A DNA stretch of 64,000 nt from Dyadobacter sp. CECT 9275 (GTDB lineage Bacteria; Bacteroidota; Bacteroidia; Cytophagales; Spirosomataceae): contig NZ_CAJRAF010000002.1 of the NCBI RefSeq assembly GCF_907164905.1, positions 3,868,001-3,932,000 of the forward strand, given 5' to 3'. Numbering within the stretch: position 1 is the stretch's first letter; every line of letters begins with the position of its first letter. The notes under the pieces were generated by a model that worked only from the letters and a program-made list of their open reading frames with translations, ran no database searches and was not told the origin of the DNA. Shown here piece after piece: positions 24,901-34,962 of this stretch. The position numbers were made by a program, and so were the translations under genes.

Positions 24901-27840
24901 ATGTCAGTTGGTGTCAAATTACAGTCGGTCAGTTTTTCGCCGGTCTATCAAATCTCTTCCCGCAAATTTCTCTGGAGCTGTTTGGGTGCAGCTTTATCCT
25001 GTTTTCTGATGTCGGGCAACGGACAGCAGGGCGGCAATGCGCGGCAATCGGGTATGCCTGTTATCACTGCTGACGACTCCTCCCGCTTGTATGTTCCGGA
25101 TGACCTGGAGGTAACCCTGTGGGCAGAAGCACCTATGTTTTACAACCCAACGAACATGGATATTGATAAGAAAGGAAGGGTGTGGGTAACAGAGGCAGTT
25201 AATTACAGGGATTTTAACACTAAACCTGCGGAACGGCTTAGCCACAAGCAAAAAGGTGACCGGGTGATGATCCTCGAAGACAAAGACGGCGACGGCAAAG
25301 CGGAAAGTTCAAAAGTATTTGTGGAAGACAGCCTGCTCACCGCCCCGCTGGGAATTGCTGTCATTGGCAACAAGGTCATCGTTTCCTGTGCACCAAACCT
25401 TATTGTTTATACTGATACGGACGGGGACGATAAACCGGACAAACGCGAGGTACTGCTCACCGGCTTCGGCGGGTTTGATCATGACCATTCGCTTCATTCT
25501 CTGGTTGCAGGGCCCGACGGCCGTTATTATTTCAATACCGGGAATGCAGGACCACATCATGTGACGGACAAAGGGGGCTGGAAACTGAACAGCGGCAGCC
25601 TGTATACCGGCGGAACACCGTACAATAAATCCAATGAGGGAAATCAGAGATCGGATGACGGCCGGGTTTGGGTTGGTGGAATGGCTTTGAGGATTAATCC
25701 TGACGGAACGGGTTTAAAAGTATTGGGGCATAATTTCCGTAACAGTTATGAGGTTTGTCTGGATAGCTATGGCAACATGTGGCAGAATGATAATGACGAC
25801 CAGGTGATTACCTGCCGGGTTTCATTTTTGCAGGAAAACGGAAATGCGGGATATTTTTCGGCAGATGGTACCAGGTTCTGGCAGGCCGACCGTCGTCCGG
25901 GACAGGATATCTTTACCACGCACTGGCACCAGGAGGATCCGGGGGTGATGCCAGCCGGAGATAACTCAGGGGCAGGGTCTCCCACGGGTATTGTGTTTTA
26001 CGAAGGCGATCAGCTCGGGAAAAAATACAGAGGTACCTTGTTGAGCTGTGAAGCAGGGCGTAATGTTATTTTTGCTTACCAGCCAGAGATACAGGGTGCA
26101 GGATTTCTACTCAAACGGAAAGATCTGATCAGTTCGTTTCCACAAACTTCGGAAAGATATGAATGGTACGAAACAGATGGGGATACCCGCAAATGGTTTC
26201 GCCCGTCTGACATTTCGGTCGGGCCTGATGGCGCACTTTATATTGCCGATTGGTATGATCCGATCGTGGGCGGACACGGAATGAAAGACAAGGCGGGTTA
26301 TGGAAGGATTTACAGAATTACACCGAAAGGAAAAAAATTAACAGTCCCGGAAACAGACCTTAGCAGTACTACGGGATTGGTGGAAGCATTGAAAAATCCG
26401 GCGGTAAATGTCAGAGCCCTCGCTTTTGAAGGACTGAGAAGCAAAGGAGATGCCGTAGTTAACGATGTTAAAACCTTGTTGTCTGCTGAAAACCCATATC
26501 ATCAGGCAAGGGCAATATGGCTTTTGGGACAGCTTGGTGAGAAGGGCAAAGCGGAGGTAGTGAAATTACTTCAGTCTGGCAATGCGGCGCAACGTCTTGC
26601 TGCTTTCCGTTCGCTCAGGGCGGTGTCGGCAGAAAAGCCCTATTTATTACAAATGTCCAAAGACACGGATGCGGCCGTTCGAAGGGAAGTAGGGATAGCA
26701 TTACGGGATGTTCCTTATGAAGAAGCCAAAGGCCCTGTACTTGAGTTGATTAAAAGGTACGACGGTAAAGATCCCTGGATGCTGGAAGCTATTGGAACGG
26801 CGTCGGACGGCAAGGAGGAAAAGGTATATGGTGATGTGAAGGAAACATTCAAGGCAGACCCTGCAAACTGGAATGCACAACGCGCAGGGTTGGCATGGAG
26901 GCTACATCCGGTTGCCGCCATCGGTGATCTGAAGATAAGGGCGGGCTCTGCAAAAGTACTTGATACGGAACGCAGAAAGGCATTAACAGCGATTGCTTTC
27001 ATCAAAAATAAACAAGCGGCGGAAGCAATGATCGCGCTTTCCAAATCGAACCTGCCTGACGTTGCCTCCACGGCTTCCTGGTGGGTGAATTTCAGGAAAA
27101 CCAATGATTGGGCAGATCTTATGAATTGGGAAGAAGCCGTTGCCAAGGCCATGACACCTGCTTACAATAAAATGCTCGGTCTCAAAAAAACGGTTGCGGA
27201 TAAAAACACGGCCATACCGGTAAGAATTGAAGCTGCCAGGAAAATGGCTGCCGATAAAGACGGCGGTAATATCCTGGTTGACATGCGGGTACAGGGCCAG
27301 CTGGCGGACACCATTGCCAGGGCAGTAAGTGGAATTATTTTCAAAAATCCTGACCAGAATGTCAGAGTGGTAGCCAGCCAGTTTTTCCCAAGAAACGGTA
27401 AGGTTTTAAAAACCGATTTTATTGCCCGCATGCAGGGGAATCCGCAAAAGGGGAAAATGGTATTTTTAAACAATTGCACTTCCTGCCATAAACTGGGCAC
27501 CCAGGGGGCAGACATAGGGCCCGACCTGACCCTCATCCATACCAAGTTTGACAAGCCTGGATTACTGGACGCCATTGTGAATCCCTCTGCGAGTATGGTA
27601 TTTGGTTATGAGGCCTACACCATCACTACCAAAAAGGGCCAAACCTATTTCGGCTTCCTGCTGAGTGATGGTGGGACTGTTGTTTTGAAAGACGTATCGG
27701 GGCAAAAGTACACGATCAAAAAGGACGACATCCGCAGCAGGGAGAAAATGGGACAGTCGCTTATGCCGGAGCCAACCACCCTGGGGTTAAATGAACAGGA
27801 CCTGGCCGACCTGACCACCTATTTATTGGGCATAAAATGA
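24901..27840 (+). CDS. PVC-type haem-binding dehydrogenase-like protein (propeller, HEAT repeats, CxxCH)
   Basis: 979 residues. An N-terminal signal-like segment is followed by a glucose/sorbosone-dehydrogenase-type beta-propeller (YVPDDLEVTLWAEAPMFYNP, ILEDKDGDGKAESSKVFVED, DPGVMPAGDNSGAGSPTG, ISVGPDGALYIADWYDPIVGG). HEAT-like helical repeats follow (about 490-800), then a C-terminal cytochrome c segment with CTSCH (C859, C862, H863) and GADIGPDLT. This matches the planctomycete/verrucomicrobial-type family of membrane-bound dehydrogenases with a CxxCH haem site. It would act in the periplasm, passing electrons from an oxidised sugar or alcohol to the respiratory chain. The substrate is not known. 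Confidence 0.88.
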   Translation: MSVGVKLQSVSFSPVYQISSRKFLWSCLGAALSCFLMSGNGQQGGNARQSGMPVITADDSSRLYVPDDLEVTLWAEAPMFYNPTNMDIDKKGRVWVTEAVNYRDFNTKPAERLSHKQKGDRVMILEDKDGDGKAESSKVFVEDSLLTAPLGIAVIGNKVIVSCAPNLIVYTDTDGDDKPDKREVLLTGFGGFDHDHSLHSLVAGPDGRYYFNTGNAGPHHVTDKGGWKLNSGSLYTGGTPYNKSNEGNQRSDDGRVWVGGMALRINPDGTGLKVLGHNFRNSYEVCLDSYGNMWQNDNDDQVITCRVSFLQENGNAGYFSADGTRFWQADRRPGQDIFTTHWHQEDPGVMPAGDNSGAGSPTGIVFYEGDQLGKKYRGTLLSCEAGRNVIFAYQPEIQGAGFLLKRKDLISSFPQTSERYEWYETDGDTRKWFRPSDISVGPDGALYIADWYDPIVGGHGMKDKAGYGRIYRITPKGKKLTVPETDLSSTTGLVEALKNPAVNVRALAFEGLRSKGDAVVNDVKTLLSAENPYHQARAIWLLGQLGEKGKAEVVKLLQSGNAAQRLAAFRSLRAVSAEKPYLLQMSKDTDAAVRREVGIALRDVPYEEAKGPVLELIKRYDGKDPWMLEAIGTASDGKEEKVYGDVKETFKADPANWNAQRAGLAWRLHPVAAIGDLKIRAGSAKVLDTERRKALTAIAFIKNKQAAEAMIALSKSNLPDVASTASWWVNFRKTNDWADLMNWEEAVAKAMTPAYNKMLGLKKTVADKNTAIPVRIEAARKMAADKDGGNILVDMRVQGQLADTIARAVSGIIFKNPDQNVRVVASQFFPRNGKVLKTDFIARMQGNPQKGKMVFLNNCTSCHKLGTQGADIGPDLTLIHTKFDKPGLLDAIVNPSASMVFGYEAYTITTKKGQTYFGFLLSDGGTVVLKDVSGQKYTIKKDDIRSREKMGQSLMPEPTTLGLNEQDLADLTTYLLGIK

Positions 27841-27887
27841 TAGGGTACCCGTTCACAGCGCCTGTGAGAATATTATAGTAATTCGTA

Positions 27888-27895
27888 TAACTTTG
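27888..27895 (+). promoter_or_regulatory. -7 promoter box for the ECF sigma factor gene
   Basis: TAACTTTG is an exact TAnnTTTG match, 55 bases before the ATG at 27951. A small hairpin TCACAG-cgc-CTGTGA (27853-27867) lies between it and the stop of the upstream gene. Confidence 0.5.
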
Positions 27896-27950
27896 TTGGG
27901 ATTGAATTCCATGATATGTCCTTAAAATTAAAGATATACTCTCTATAACC

Positions 27951-28535
27951 ATGGCAGAGAACGAGAAGATTTCGGACCAGGAGCTCATAGAGGCTTTGAA
28001 AGCGGGCAGTGACGCCGCATTTACGACGATATACAAGAAATATTGGTATAAAATGTTTCTGGTGGCAAACCGTAAGCTGCAGAACCGCGAAATGGCCGAA
28101 GAAGTGATTCAGGATATTTTTACCCGCCTTTGGAAGGAAAGGGGAAACCTCCGTATCCTCAATCTGGATTATTACCTTTTTTCGGCGGTAAGGTACGAAG
28201 TGGTGGATTTAATCAGAATTCACGGATCAAGAAACGAATACCTTTGTTATTATAAATCTTTCGCCACGTTTGAAGATCATACTACCGAAAATACGGTTGC
28301 TTTTAATGATCTTACCAGAACTATTGATGAAGGCTTAAACGAACTTCCGGAAAAGTCCAGAGAAATATTCAGGCTCAACAGACTTGAACACTGGCCTGTT
28401 TCCAAAATCGCGGAGCATTTTCATTTATCTGAAAAAGCCGTAGAATACCATCTCACCAAGGTTACAAAATCGATGCGCCACTTTTTGAAGCAAGCCACCA
28501 TATCCCTGGCGTTGTTTTACGAACAGATTTTTTGA
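27951..28535 (+). CDS. ECF-type RNA polymerase sigma factor
   Basis: 194 residues with sigma region 2 (DAAFTTIYKKYWYKMFLVAN, then EEVIQDIFTRLWKER and YLFSAVRYEVVDLIR) and region 4 (ELPEKSREIFRLNRLEHWPV, SKIAEHFHLSEKAVEYHLTK). This is the Bacteroidota ECF type that works with a FecR-like anti-sigma factor to control a SusC/SusD pair, and both follow directly. It probably activates the PUL genes downstream when the SusC signalling domain reports substrate. The gap to the FecR gene (228 bases) is longer than usual. Confidence 0.93.
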   Translation: MAENEKISDQELIEALKAGSDAAFTTIYKKYWYKMFLVANRKLQNREMAEEVIQDIFTRLWKERGNLRILNLDYYLFSAVRYEVVDLIRIHGSRNEYLCYYKSFATFEDHTTENTVAFNDLTRTIDEGLNELPEKSREIFRLNRLEHWPVSKIAEHFHLSEKAVEYHLTKVTKSMRHFLKQATISLALFYEQIF

Positions 28536-28763
28536 TACCCCCTTCACTTTGTCCGTCAATTTGACCACCCGTTCTCTCGGGCACAGGGAGAGCTATGCCC
28601 TCTGCGGTTGTACCCGCAATCAATAGAATATAAACATTAGAAGAAAGATAGCTTGCTTTTGATTATTTCATATAAATTTTTTGTGATTATTTAAAATAAT
28701 TTAGGGCTTTTCCCGCTTTTAACGGCTTATTAGAAACGATCGTACTGAAAATGTCCGGCCATA

Positions 28764-29828
28764 ATGAAAAGAACAATGGATAAAAAAGAAATTCAGGAAC
28801 TCCTGTACAGGTATCGTTACGGAGAATGCTCCCAGGACGAAGTGGACCGGATAAAATTGTGGTACGACAGTTTAAACGAGGATGTTTCAGCAGAACTTGA
28901 TGAGCAGGATAAACAACTGCTTGAAAACAGGCTTTTGCTCCGGATCCGTGAAAATATAACCGAAACAGAAAGTATTCATGCGGCTATAGAACGTAGGATT
29001 TGGTGGAAATCCCCGCTCTGGTATGCAGGAATTGCGGCCATGTTAATCATCTCTGTCACTTATTTTCTCTTTTTTGATAAAGGGACGAGGTATAGTTTAT
29101 TAGAAAATGAACAAGTATTTATCAACACGCCTGCGGATAAACTGATCATCAAAGAAAACAAAACGGACCAGGCCATAAGCTTGGTGCTGGACGACAAGAG
29201 TGTTGTTACACTTTCACCAGGAAGCCGCATAGTATACCCTGCGAAGTTCAACAGCAGTGTAAGGGATGTCCAGTTGACCGGTGACGCGTTTTTTGAAATT
29301 GCCAGAAATCCCCAGGTACCCTTTTATGTTTACAGCGGCAGGCTGATCACCAGAGTGTTAGGAACAAGCTTCAGAATAAAAACCAATACTCAGAACAAGG
29401 CGCTCGAAGTGGAAGTGGTTACCGGAAAAGTCTCTGTTTTTGAAAACAAAAGAGCGTTTAATAAAATGGATTCGGCGGCAATTGACCATGGTGTGGTACT
29501 GACGCCTAATCAAAGGGCGATTTATTTTTCGGAAAGCCGCCATTTAACCACAGGACTTGTTGCAACACCTGTCAAACTCCAGGTAAAGCAGGCTCAGCCC
29601 GTTCAGGTATTTAATAACATTTCACTGCTGGAAATTGCAGCTGCTCTGCAGGCTGAGTATGGTATTGAAATCGTTTTTGCCAATGAAGGAATGGAGAAAT
29701 GCACGTTTACCGGAGATTTATCGGATATGCCCTTATATGAAAAAATGGATTTGATATGTAAGTCAAATCTTGCGGAATATGAAGTGAAGGGAACAAGAAT
29801 CTTAATTAACGGACATGGCTGCGACTAA
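28764..29828 (+). CDS. FecR-family anti-sigma factor
   Basis: 354 residues. An N-terminal cytoplasmic helical part (anti-sigma region) is followed by one membrane helix (WYAGIAAMLIISVTYFLFF, about 90-110). The periplasmic FecR domain comes next (VVTLSPGSRIVYPAKF, REVQLTGDAFFEIA-like RDVQLTGDAFFEIARNPQVPF, GTSFRIKT), and a C-terminal DUF4974-type domain (VFNNISLLEIAAALQAEYGI) closes it. It transfers the signal from the SusC-type transducer to the ECF factor. The ATG at 28764 is used; MDKKEIQ at 28776 is an alternative. Confidence 0.92.
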   Translation: MKRTMDKKEIQELLYRYRYGECSQDEVDRIKLWYDSLNEDVSAELDEQDKQLLENRLLLRIRENITETESIHAAIERRIWWKSPLWYAGIAAMLIISVTYFLFFDKGTRYSLLENEQVFINTPADKLIIKENKTDQAISLVLDDKSVVTLSPGSRIVYPAKFNSSVRDVQLTGDAFFEIARNPQVPFYVYSGRLITRVLGTSFRIKTNTQNKALEVEVVTGKVSVFENKRAFNKMDSAAIDHGVVLTPNQRAIYFSESRHLTTGLVATPVKLQVKQAQPVQVFNNISLLEIAAALQAEYGIEIVFANEGMEKCTFTGDLSDMPLYEKMDLICKSNLAEYEVKGTRILINGHGCD

Positions 29829-29899
29829 ACGTCCCTGCCTTAACATCTAAAACAGCGCCTATGATCAAAACCACGACCTGAACTTAAATTTTTCTTGAA

Positions 29900-29927
29900 A
29901 GCCGATAGTGCGCTAACACCATCGGCT
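29900..29927 (+). other. Hairpin in the leader of the SusC gene
   Basis: AGCCGAT (29900-29906) and ATCGGCT (29921-29927) pair perfectly, and an inner GTG/CAC pair extends the stem after a single mismatch. It lies 52 bases before the SusC start. There is no T-run, so it is more likely a message-stability or regulatory structure than a terminator. Confidence 0.35.
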
Positions 29928-29979
29928 CAAATTGCCTCCCATTCCCCAAATTATCCGGCCAGATAATAGGTGAGAGGTC

Positions 29980-32900
29980 ATGTCCAGTTTTCACAAAAGA
30001 ACATTCAAAACTATGCAAAAAGTCCGACAGTTAAAATGGTGTGCAACACTCTGCATGATCATGAGAATTACACTTGCACAAATCAGCTTTGCTATTATCT
30101 GTACCAGCCTTGCCTCCGCTGCCCATGACGGCAGGGCGCAGGAAATTCTGGAACGGAGGGTAACGATCCATGCGCAGAATGCAGAACTCAGGAATGTCCT
30201 GAAGGACCTGGAAAAACAGGCAGATGTAAAGTTTGCGTATAGCCTTAAAACGATCAAAGCTGAAAGGGCTGTTGATATACATCTTTCGAGGCAAAAATTA
30301 TCAGATGCGCTCAATCTGATCCTGACTCCGATGAGTATTTCCTACCAGCTGGCCTCGGGAAGAATTCTGCTAACGATGAATCCCGAAGTTAAGTACAATC
30401 ACATTGTGTCGCCCCTTCAGTCTGTTGAAGAGGAAATCAGTAGCTTGGTGGGCGTGAACGGGCGGGTTACCGATGAGGCCGGGGAAGGCTTGCCGGGAGT
30501 GAGTGTTGTTTTAAAGGGTACCCAGCAGGGAACCATCACGGATACCAAAGGCAACTATTCCATCGAAGTGCCCAATCCGGAAGCTGTACTCATCTTTTCC
30601 TTTGTGGGTTATATGCCTCAGGAAGTGGTGATTGGCAGCAGAACTTCGGTGGACGTCCGCCTCAAAACAGACACGAAAGCGTTGGAGGAGGTAGTGGTTG
30701 TGGGTTATGGTACGCAGAAAAAAGCGAATCTTACAGGTTCGGTTTCCACTGTAGTCATTGAGGACATTCAAAACAGGCAGGTAAGCAATAGTCTTTCGGC
30801 GCTTCAGGGAAAAGTTACCGGCTTGCGTATATCGCAGGGAACCGGTATGCCTGGAAGAGAAAGTCTTTCGGTGCAGCTGAGGGGAGCGAGTTCATGGGGA
30901 ACCAACACAACGCCCCTTATACTGGTAGATGGCGTAGTGGGCTCGCTGGACGGGCTCCCGGTGACCGACATAGAGAGTATTTCGGTATTAAAAGATGCCG
31001 CTTCGGCTTCTATTTATGGAGCAAGGGCGGCCAATGGCGTCATACTGGTTACAACAAAACAAGGCAAAACCGGAAAGCCGGTGCTGTCCTACAACATGTC
31101 ACTGCGGTCGCAGTCTCCAACTGGCGTGCCTAACCAGATCTGGAACTCAAGGCAATACATGGAGCTTTTTAATAAGGCCGTGAGCCGCAATGCAGTAAGC
31201 GCGGTACCTTTTCCGCAGGCCATTATTGACAAATACAGCGATCCAAACCGCAACAAGGAGCAGTATCCCGACTTCAACTGGGCGGATGCTGTCTGGAGAA
31301 GTGCACCGATGAAAGAACATAACGTCGGGATTTCAGGCGGCACGCCCAATATCAAATACAATATGTCGGCAGGAATGATTGATCAGGACGGGGTGCTGAT
31401 GGGCCATGGTTACAAACGGTTCAACGGGCTCGTCAATTTATCGGCTGTGGTTAACAAGTTTATTTCCGCCGGTACCACCATCTCCTACCTGAAAGGCAAG
31501 TCCTCCTCCCCATATTACGAAAACCAGAGCTTTGTTTTGATGACTATGACACAGGCTCCCATGGTGAAACCGTTCCTGCCTGATGGAAGCGGCCGTTACA
31601 CCGACAAGGTGATTCCAACGGGCGTCGGAGGAGCACAGAACAACCGTAATCCCTACTGGATCGCCAATGAAACCTACCGGAATTATGAAGACTGGCAAGC
31701 CAACATCCAGGGCTGGGTGGATATCAATTTTATAAAAAAGGAAAATATGGGACTTAAGTGGAGTTCCAAATATGCCACAAGGTTTGTAGAGCAACTTCAG
31801 AGAATTTACCATTATGGGGCGGATGCCTATTATTATCTTCCCGAAAGTGATTACCTGGCGGGAGGAAGCCAGGTATATACCAAAGGAACCCCGTTTGGCC
31901 CAGAGGCGGTAGGTGTTTTTGACAGGAATTACAGAACCCTTTTGAACACGTTTTATTCTTCGCTGAACTGGAATTTCACAACCGGGAACCACGATATTAC
32001 TGCAATGGCGGGGTACAGCCAGGAGGCACAAAATTATCGCTGGCTAAAGGGCAGCCGTAACGTTTTTCCTGTCAAGAATATGTATGAGATTGATGGCCTT
32101 GGAACTTTAAATCAGGCGGTGGAAGGAGGGTTGACGGAATGGGCCTTCAGGTCCTGGTTCGGAAGAGCAACTTATGCCTTCAGGAGTAAGTATCTTCTTG
32201 AAGCCAATTTCAGGTATGACGGTACATCAAGGATTTATAAAGACAGCCGCTGGGGGATCTTCCCCTCTGCCTCTGCGGCCTGGCGTATTAGTGAGGAAGG
32301 ATTTATCAGAAACAGTGCGGTATGGCTTGATAATCTTAAATTAAGGGCTTCGTATGGTCTGTTGGGGAATGCAAACATAGGGGATTATCCCTGGCAGGAA
32401 ACCTACTCTACTACGTCGTACGCATTCAATGAGGCGCTTCAGCAAGGTGTTGTACAGCAGGCTTTTGCCAATAAAAGTATTGAATGGGAAAAAACAGCTA
32501 TTACGGATATTGGTATAGATTTCAACCTGAAGAACGATATTATTTATGGTACAATCGACTGGTACAATAAGTTTACCACAGGTATCCTGGCCGGAGCGAG
32601 TATCCCTGCCAGTTCGGGACTCAACCCGCCTACGGTGAATTATGGGGAATTCAAAAACTATGGCGTTGAAGTGGAGCTGGGACATCGCAAAAAAATAGGC
32701 GACCTGACATACACCCTCAGCGCACAGGCTTCCGTAAACCGAAACGAAGTAGTGAAATTTCCCGCACCGGTATACGGGAACCGTATTATCGAAGAGGGAA
32801 GACCATATAATGACTATTATCTGTATGAATACACGGGTATTTTTAAATCCCAGGAAGAGCTGGACGCAGTGGTTACTCCGGGGAATCCGCAATTGGGAGA

Positions 32901-33462
32901 CATTAAATTTAAGGACCAGAACAATGATGGCAAAATCGATGGGAAAGACCGTATTCCTGTAAAAGGAGCTTATCCCGGATTTATCTATTCCTTTGGAGGC
33001 AGTGTATCCTGGAAAAACTTTGATATCTCTCTTTTTATGCAGGGTGTTGAAGGCCAGAAAGTGCTGACTTATTTCTTTGGGGAAGATCCCTTTTCCCAGG
33101 GCTCTTCGCCGCATCCCAAATTCCTGAACGCCTACGACCCGGTCACCAACCCGAACTCGGATGTACCCTCGATATATGGCTGGGGATATGCACCTATGAC
33201 AGGTGGAACAGCACAAAATTCTACTTATTTTCTTAAAAACGCTTCTTATTTAAGACTCAAAAATCTGAACATCGCCTACAATGTTCCGTCTAAGCTGACA
33301 GGGAAAGTGGGTATCAGCCATCTCAGGATTTTTATTGCAGGGGACAACCTGATCACTTTCACAAAATATCCAGACCTGGACCCTGAGCGGGCCGGAGATG
33401 GCTGGCACGCACAGTATCCTCAGCTGAAAGTGTATTCCGTTGGTCTGAATGTAAAGTTTTAA
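29980..33462 (+). CDS. SusC/RagA-type TonB-dependent outer-membrane transporter with STN signalling domain
   Basis: 1160 residues. After the signal peptide comes a secretin/TonB N-terminal (STN) domain (VTIHAQNAELRNVLKDLEKQ, about 55-125), as expected for a transducer that signals to FecR. A carboxypeptidase-regulatory-like domain follows (VNGRVTDEAGEGLPGVSVVL), then the TonB box region EEVVVVGYGTQKKANLTGSV, a plug and a long barrel ending VYSVGLNVKF. It imports glycan oligomers with the SusD protein encoded 18 bases downstream. The substrate is not shown by sequence; the neighbouring GH95-like enzyme hints at fucose- or related deoxysugar-containing glycans. The ATG at 30013 is an alternative start. 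Confidence 0.95.
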   Translation: MSSFHKRTFKTMQKVRQLKWCATLCMIMRITLAQISFAIICTSLASAAHDGRAQEILERRVTIHAQNAELRNVLKDLEKQADVKFAYSLKTIKAERAVDIHLSRQKLSDALNLILTPMSISYQLASGRILLTMNPEVKYNHIVSPLQSVEEEISSLVGVNGRVTDEAGEGLPGVSVVLKGTQQGTITDTKGNYSIEVPNPEAVLIFSFVGYMPQEVVIGSRTSVDVRLKTDTKALEEVVVVGYGTQKKANLTGSVSTVVIEDIQNRQVSNSLSALQGKVTGLRISQGTGMPGRESLSVQLRGASSWGTNTTPLILVDGVVGSLDGLPVTDIESISVLKDAASASIYGARAANGVILVTTKQGKTGKPVLSYNMSLRSQSPTGVPNQIWNSRQYMELFNKAVSRNAVSAVPFPQAIIDKYSDPNRNKEQYPDFNWADAVWRSAPMKEHNVGISGGTPNIKYNMSAGMIDQDGVLMGHGYKRFNGLVNLSAVVNKFISAGTTISYLKGKSSSPYYENQSFVLMTMTQAPMVKPFLPDGSGRYTDKVIPTGVGGAQNNRNPYWIANETYRNYEDWQANIQGWVDINFIKKENMGLKWSSKYATRFVEQLQRIYHYGADAYYYLPESDYLAGGSQVYTKGTPFGPEAVGVFDRNYRTLLNTFYSSLNWNFTTGNHDITAMAGYSQEAQNYRWLKGSRNVFPVKNMYEIDGLGTLNQAVEGGLTEWAFRSWFGRATYAFRSKYLLEANFRYDGTSRIYKDSRWGIFPSASAAWRISEEGFIRNSAVWLDNLKLRASYGLLGNANIGDYPWQETYSTTSYAFNEALQQGVVQQAFANKSIEWEKTAITDIGIDFNLKNDIIYGTIDWYNKFTTGILAGASIPASSGLNPPTVNYGEFKNYGVEVELGHRKKIGDLTYTLSAQASVNRNEVVKFPAPVYGNRIIEEGRPYNDYYLYEYTGIFKSQEELDAVVTPGNPQLGDIKFKDQNNDGKIDGKDRIPVKGAYPGFIYSFGGSVSWKNFDISLFMQGVEGQKVLTYFFGEDPFSQGSSPHPKFLNAYDPVTNPNSDVPSIYGWGYAPMTGGTAQNSTYFLKNASYLRLKNLNIAYNVPSKLTGKVGISHLRIFIAGDNLITFTKYPDLDPERAGDGWHAQYPQLKVYSVGLNVKF

Positions 33463-33480
33463 GTCTTAAACAAATCTGAC

Positions 33481-34938
33481 ATGAAAACGAAAATAATATT
33501 AATCATACTATTGACGGTCTCCGTAGCATTCTTTTCTGCCTGCAATGAAGACTTTTTAGAAAAGAACCCTCCTCAGCAAATTGCTGCCGGAACATTCTGG
33601 ACTTCGGAGGGGGATGTGGAGATGGGACTTGCTGGCTGTTACACCAAGCTTAAGGGGAGTTATCTTCAATGGCAAAGGAGTTATTTTGATGCAGCAGTTG
33701 ACAACGGTTGGGCGCAGCATTACAGTGATATAAGGAACATTCAGTCCGGAACACTGGATGCCGCTAATGCGGGTGCTCCCAATGGGCTTTATAAAGCTTG
33801 TTATGAAGGAATTGCCACAACCAATATTTTTCTTGCTAATTTTAAAAGAGCGAACCTTTCTGATGCTTCTAATAAAGTTTACGAAGCCGAAGCCCGGTTT
33901 CTGAGGGCCTATTTTTATTTTGAACTGGTACAGCGCTGGGGAGGGGTTGTCATTTACAAGGAAGTCCCCGCTGATGTAGAGGCACTAAAAATACCCAAAT
34001 CTACAACCGAGGAGGTGTATAAATTTATACAGGAGGATCTGGATTTCGCGGCATCTAATTTGCCGGATATAGCCTATAAGTCGGGACATGCAGTAAAAAC
34101 TACAGTACAAGCTTTACAAGCCCGGATCGCTTTGTTCCAGAACAGGTGGGATGACGTTGTTACACTTACCAATTCTATTATTTCGTCAACCCGGTACAGT
34201 TTGGCACCAGATCTGGAATCGCAGTTTATCAAAGGGAAAGGGCAGGCAAATTGTCCGGAAATTATTTTCTCGGTTAAGTTCATTGAAACCCGTGACGGTC
34301 GCCAATCGGCGGACGGTGGCCAGGAGGTCGAGTTTTTCCGATGGGGAGGCCTTGCTCCGACCAAGGACCTGATCGATGAATATGATCCCAAAGATTTGCG
34401 GCTTGAAACCTGGTATTATGCTGCGCCTAATAAAACAAGCTATATTCGGAAGGATGGATTTACTTTTCAAACCGAATTTGTGGCTACGGGATACGGGCTT
34501 ACCAAATTTGCAGCGGTATGGGACCCAACAAGGTTTATGCCGAGTGAAAGGGATATAATAACCGGTCATGATGTGGTACTGTTCCGCTTGGCAGAGGTTT
34601 ATCTGATGTATGCAGAAGCGCAGGTGGAAAAATCGGGAGGAAATACGACCGATGCCAACGCACTTAAATTTGTAAATGAGATACGAAAAAGAGCAGGAAT
34701 CGAAGCCATTACTACCCTTAGCCGGGACATATTAAGAAAGGAACGCAGGAAGGAGCTCGCCTTTGAAGGTTTGCGCTATTTTGACGTAGTCAGATGGAAA
34801 ATAGGAAAAGATATCAACGGTAAGCTGATTCACAGTAATATTAATCTGAAGTGGGACGACAAGTTTTATCTTTGGCCTTTCTCTCAGAGCGAGTTAGACA
34901 TTAACAATAAACTATTGCAAAATCAAGGATATCAGTAA
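33481..34938 (+). CDS. SusD/RagB-type surface glycan-binding lipoprotein
   Basis: 485 residues. The lipobox FFSAC after a hydrophobic signal segment gives a lipoprotein. The SusD pattern follows: FLEKNPPQQIAAGTFWTSEG near the N-terminus, TPR-like helices with AEARFLRAYFYFELVQRWGG, and the C-terminal RKERRKELAFEGLRYFDVVRWK. SusD proteins sit on the cell surface as the lid of the SusC transporter. It is 18 bases after the SusC gene and 24 bases before the GH95-like gene, one transcription unit. Confidence 0.95.
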   Translation: MKTKIILIILLTVSVAFFSACNEDFLEKNPPQQIAAGTFWTSEGDVEMGLAGCYTKLKGSYLQWQRSYFDAAVDNGWAQHYSDIRNIQSGTLDAANAGAPNGLYKACYEGIATTNIFLANFKRANLSDASNKVYEAEARFLRAYFYFELVQRWGGVVIYKEVPADVEALKIPKSTTEEVYKFIQEDLDFAASNLPDIAYKSGHAVKTTVQALQARIALFQNRWDDVVTLTNSIISSTRYSLAPDLESQFIKGKGQANCPEIIFSVKFIETRDGRQSADGGQEVEFFRWGGLAPTKDLIDEYDPKDLRLETWYYAAPNKTSYIRKDGFTFQTEFVATGYGLTKFAAVWDPTRFMPSERDIITGHDVVLFRLAEVYLMYAEAQVEKSGGNTTDANALKFVNEIRKRAGIEAITTLSRDILRKERRKELAFEGLRYFDVVRWKIGKDINGKLIHSNINLKWDDKFYLWPFSQSELDINNKLLQNQGYQ

Positions 34939-34962
34939 ACATAGCTCCCAACCTTCAGTGAA

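Noticed and set aside
32341..33216. 291-codon open frame on the minus strand within the SusC gene
   Set aside because: It is antisense to the barrel region of SusC, and the composition is that of a shadow frame.
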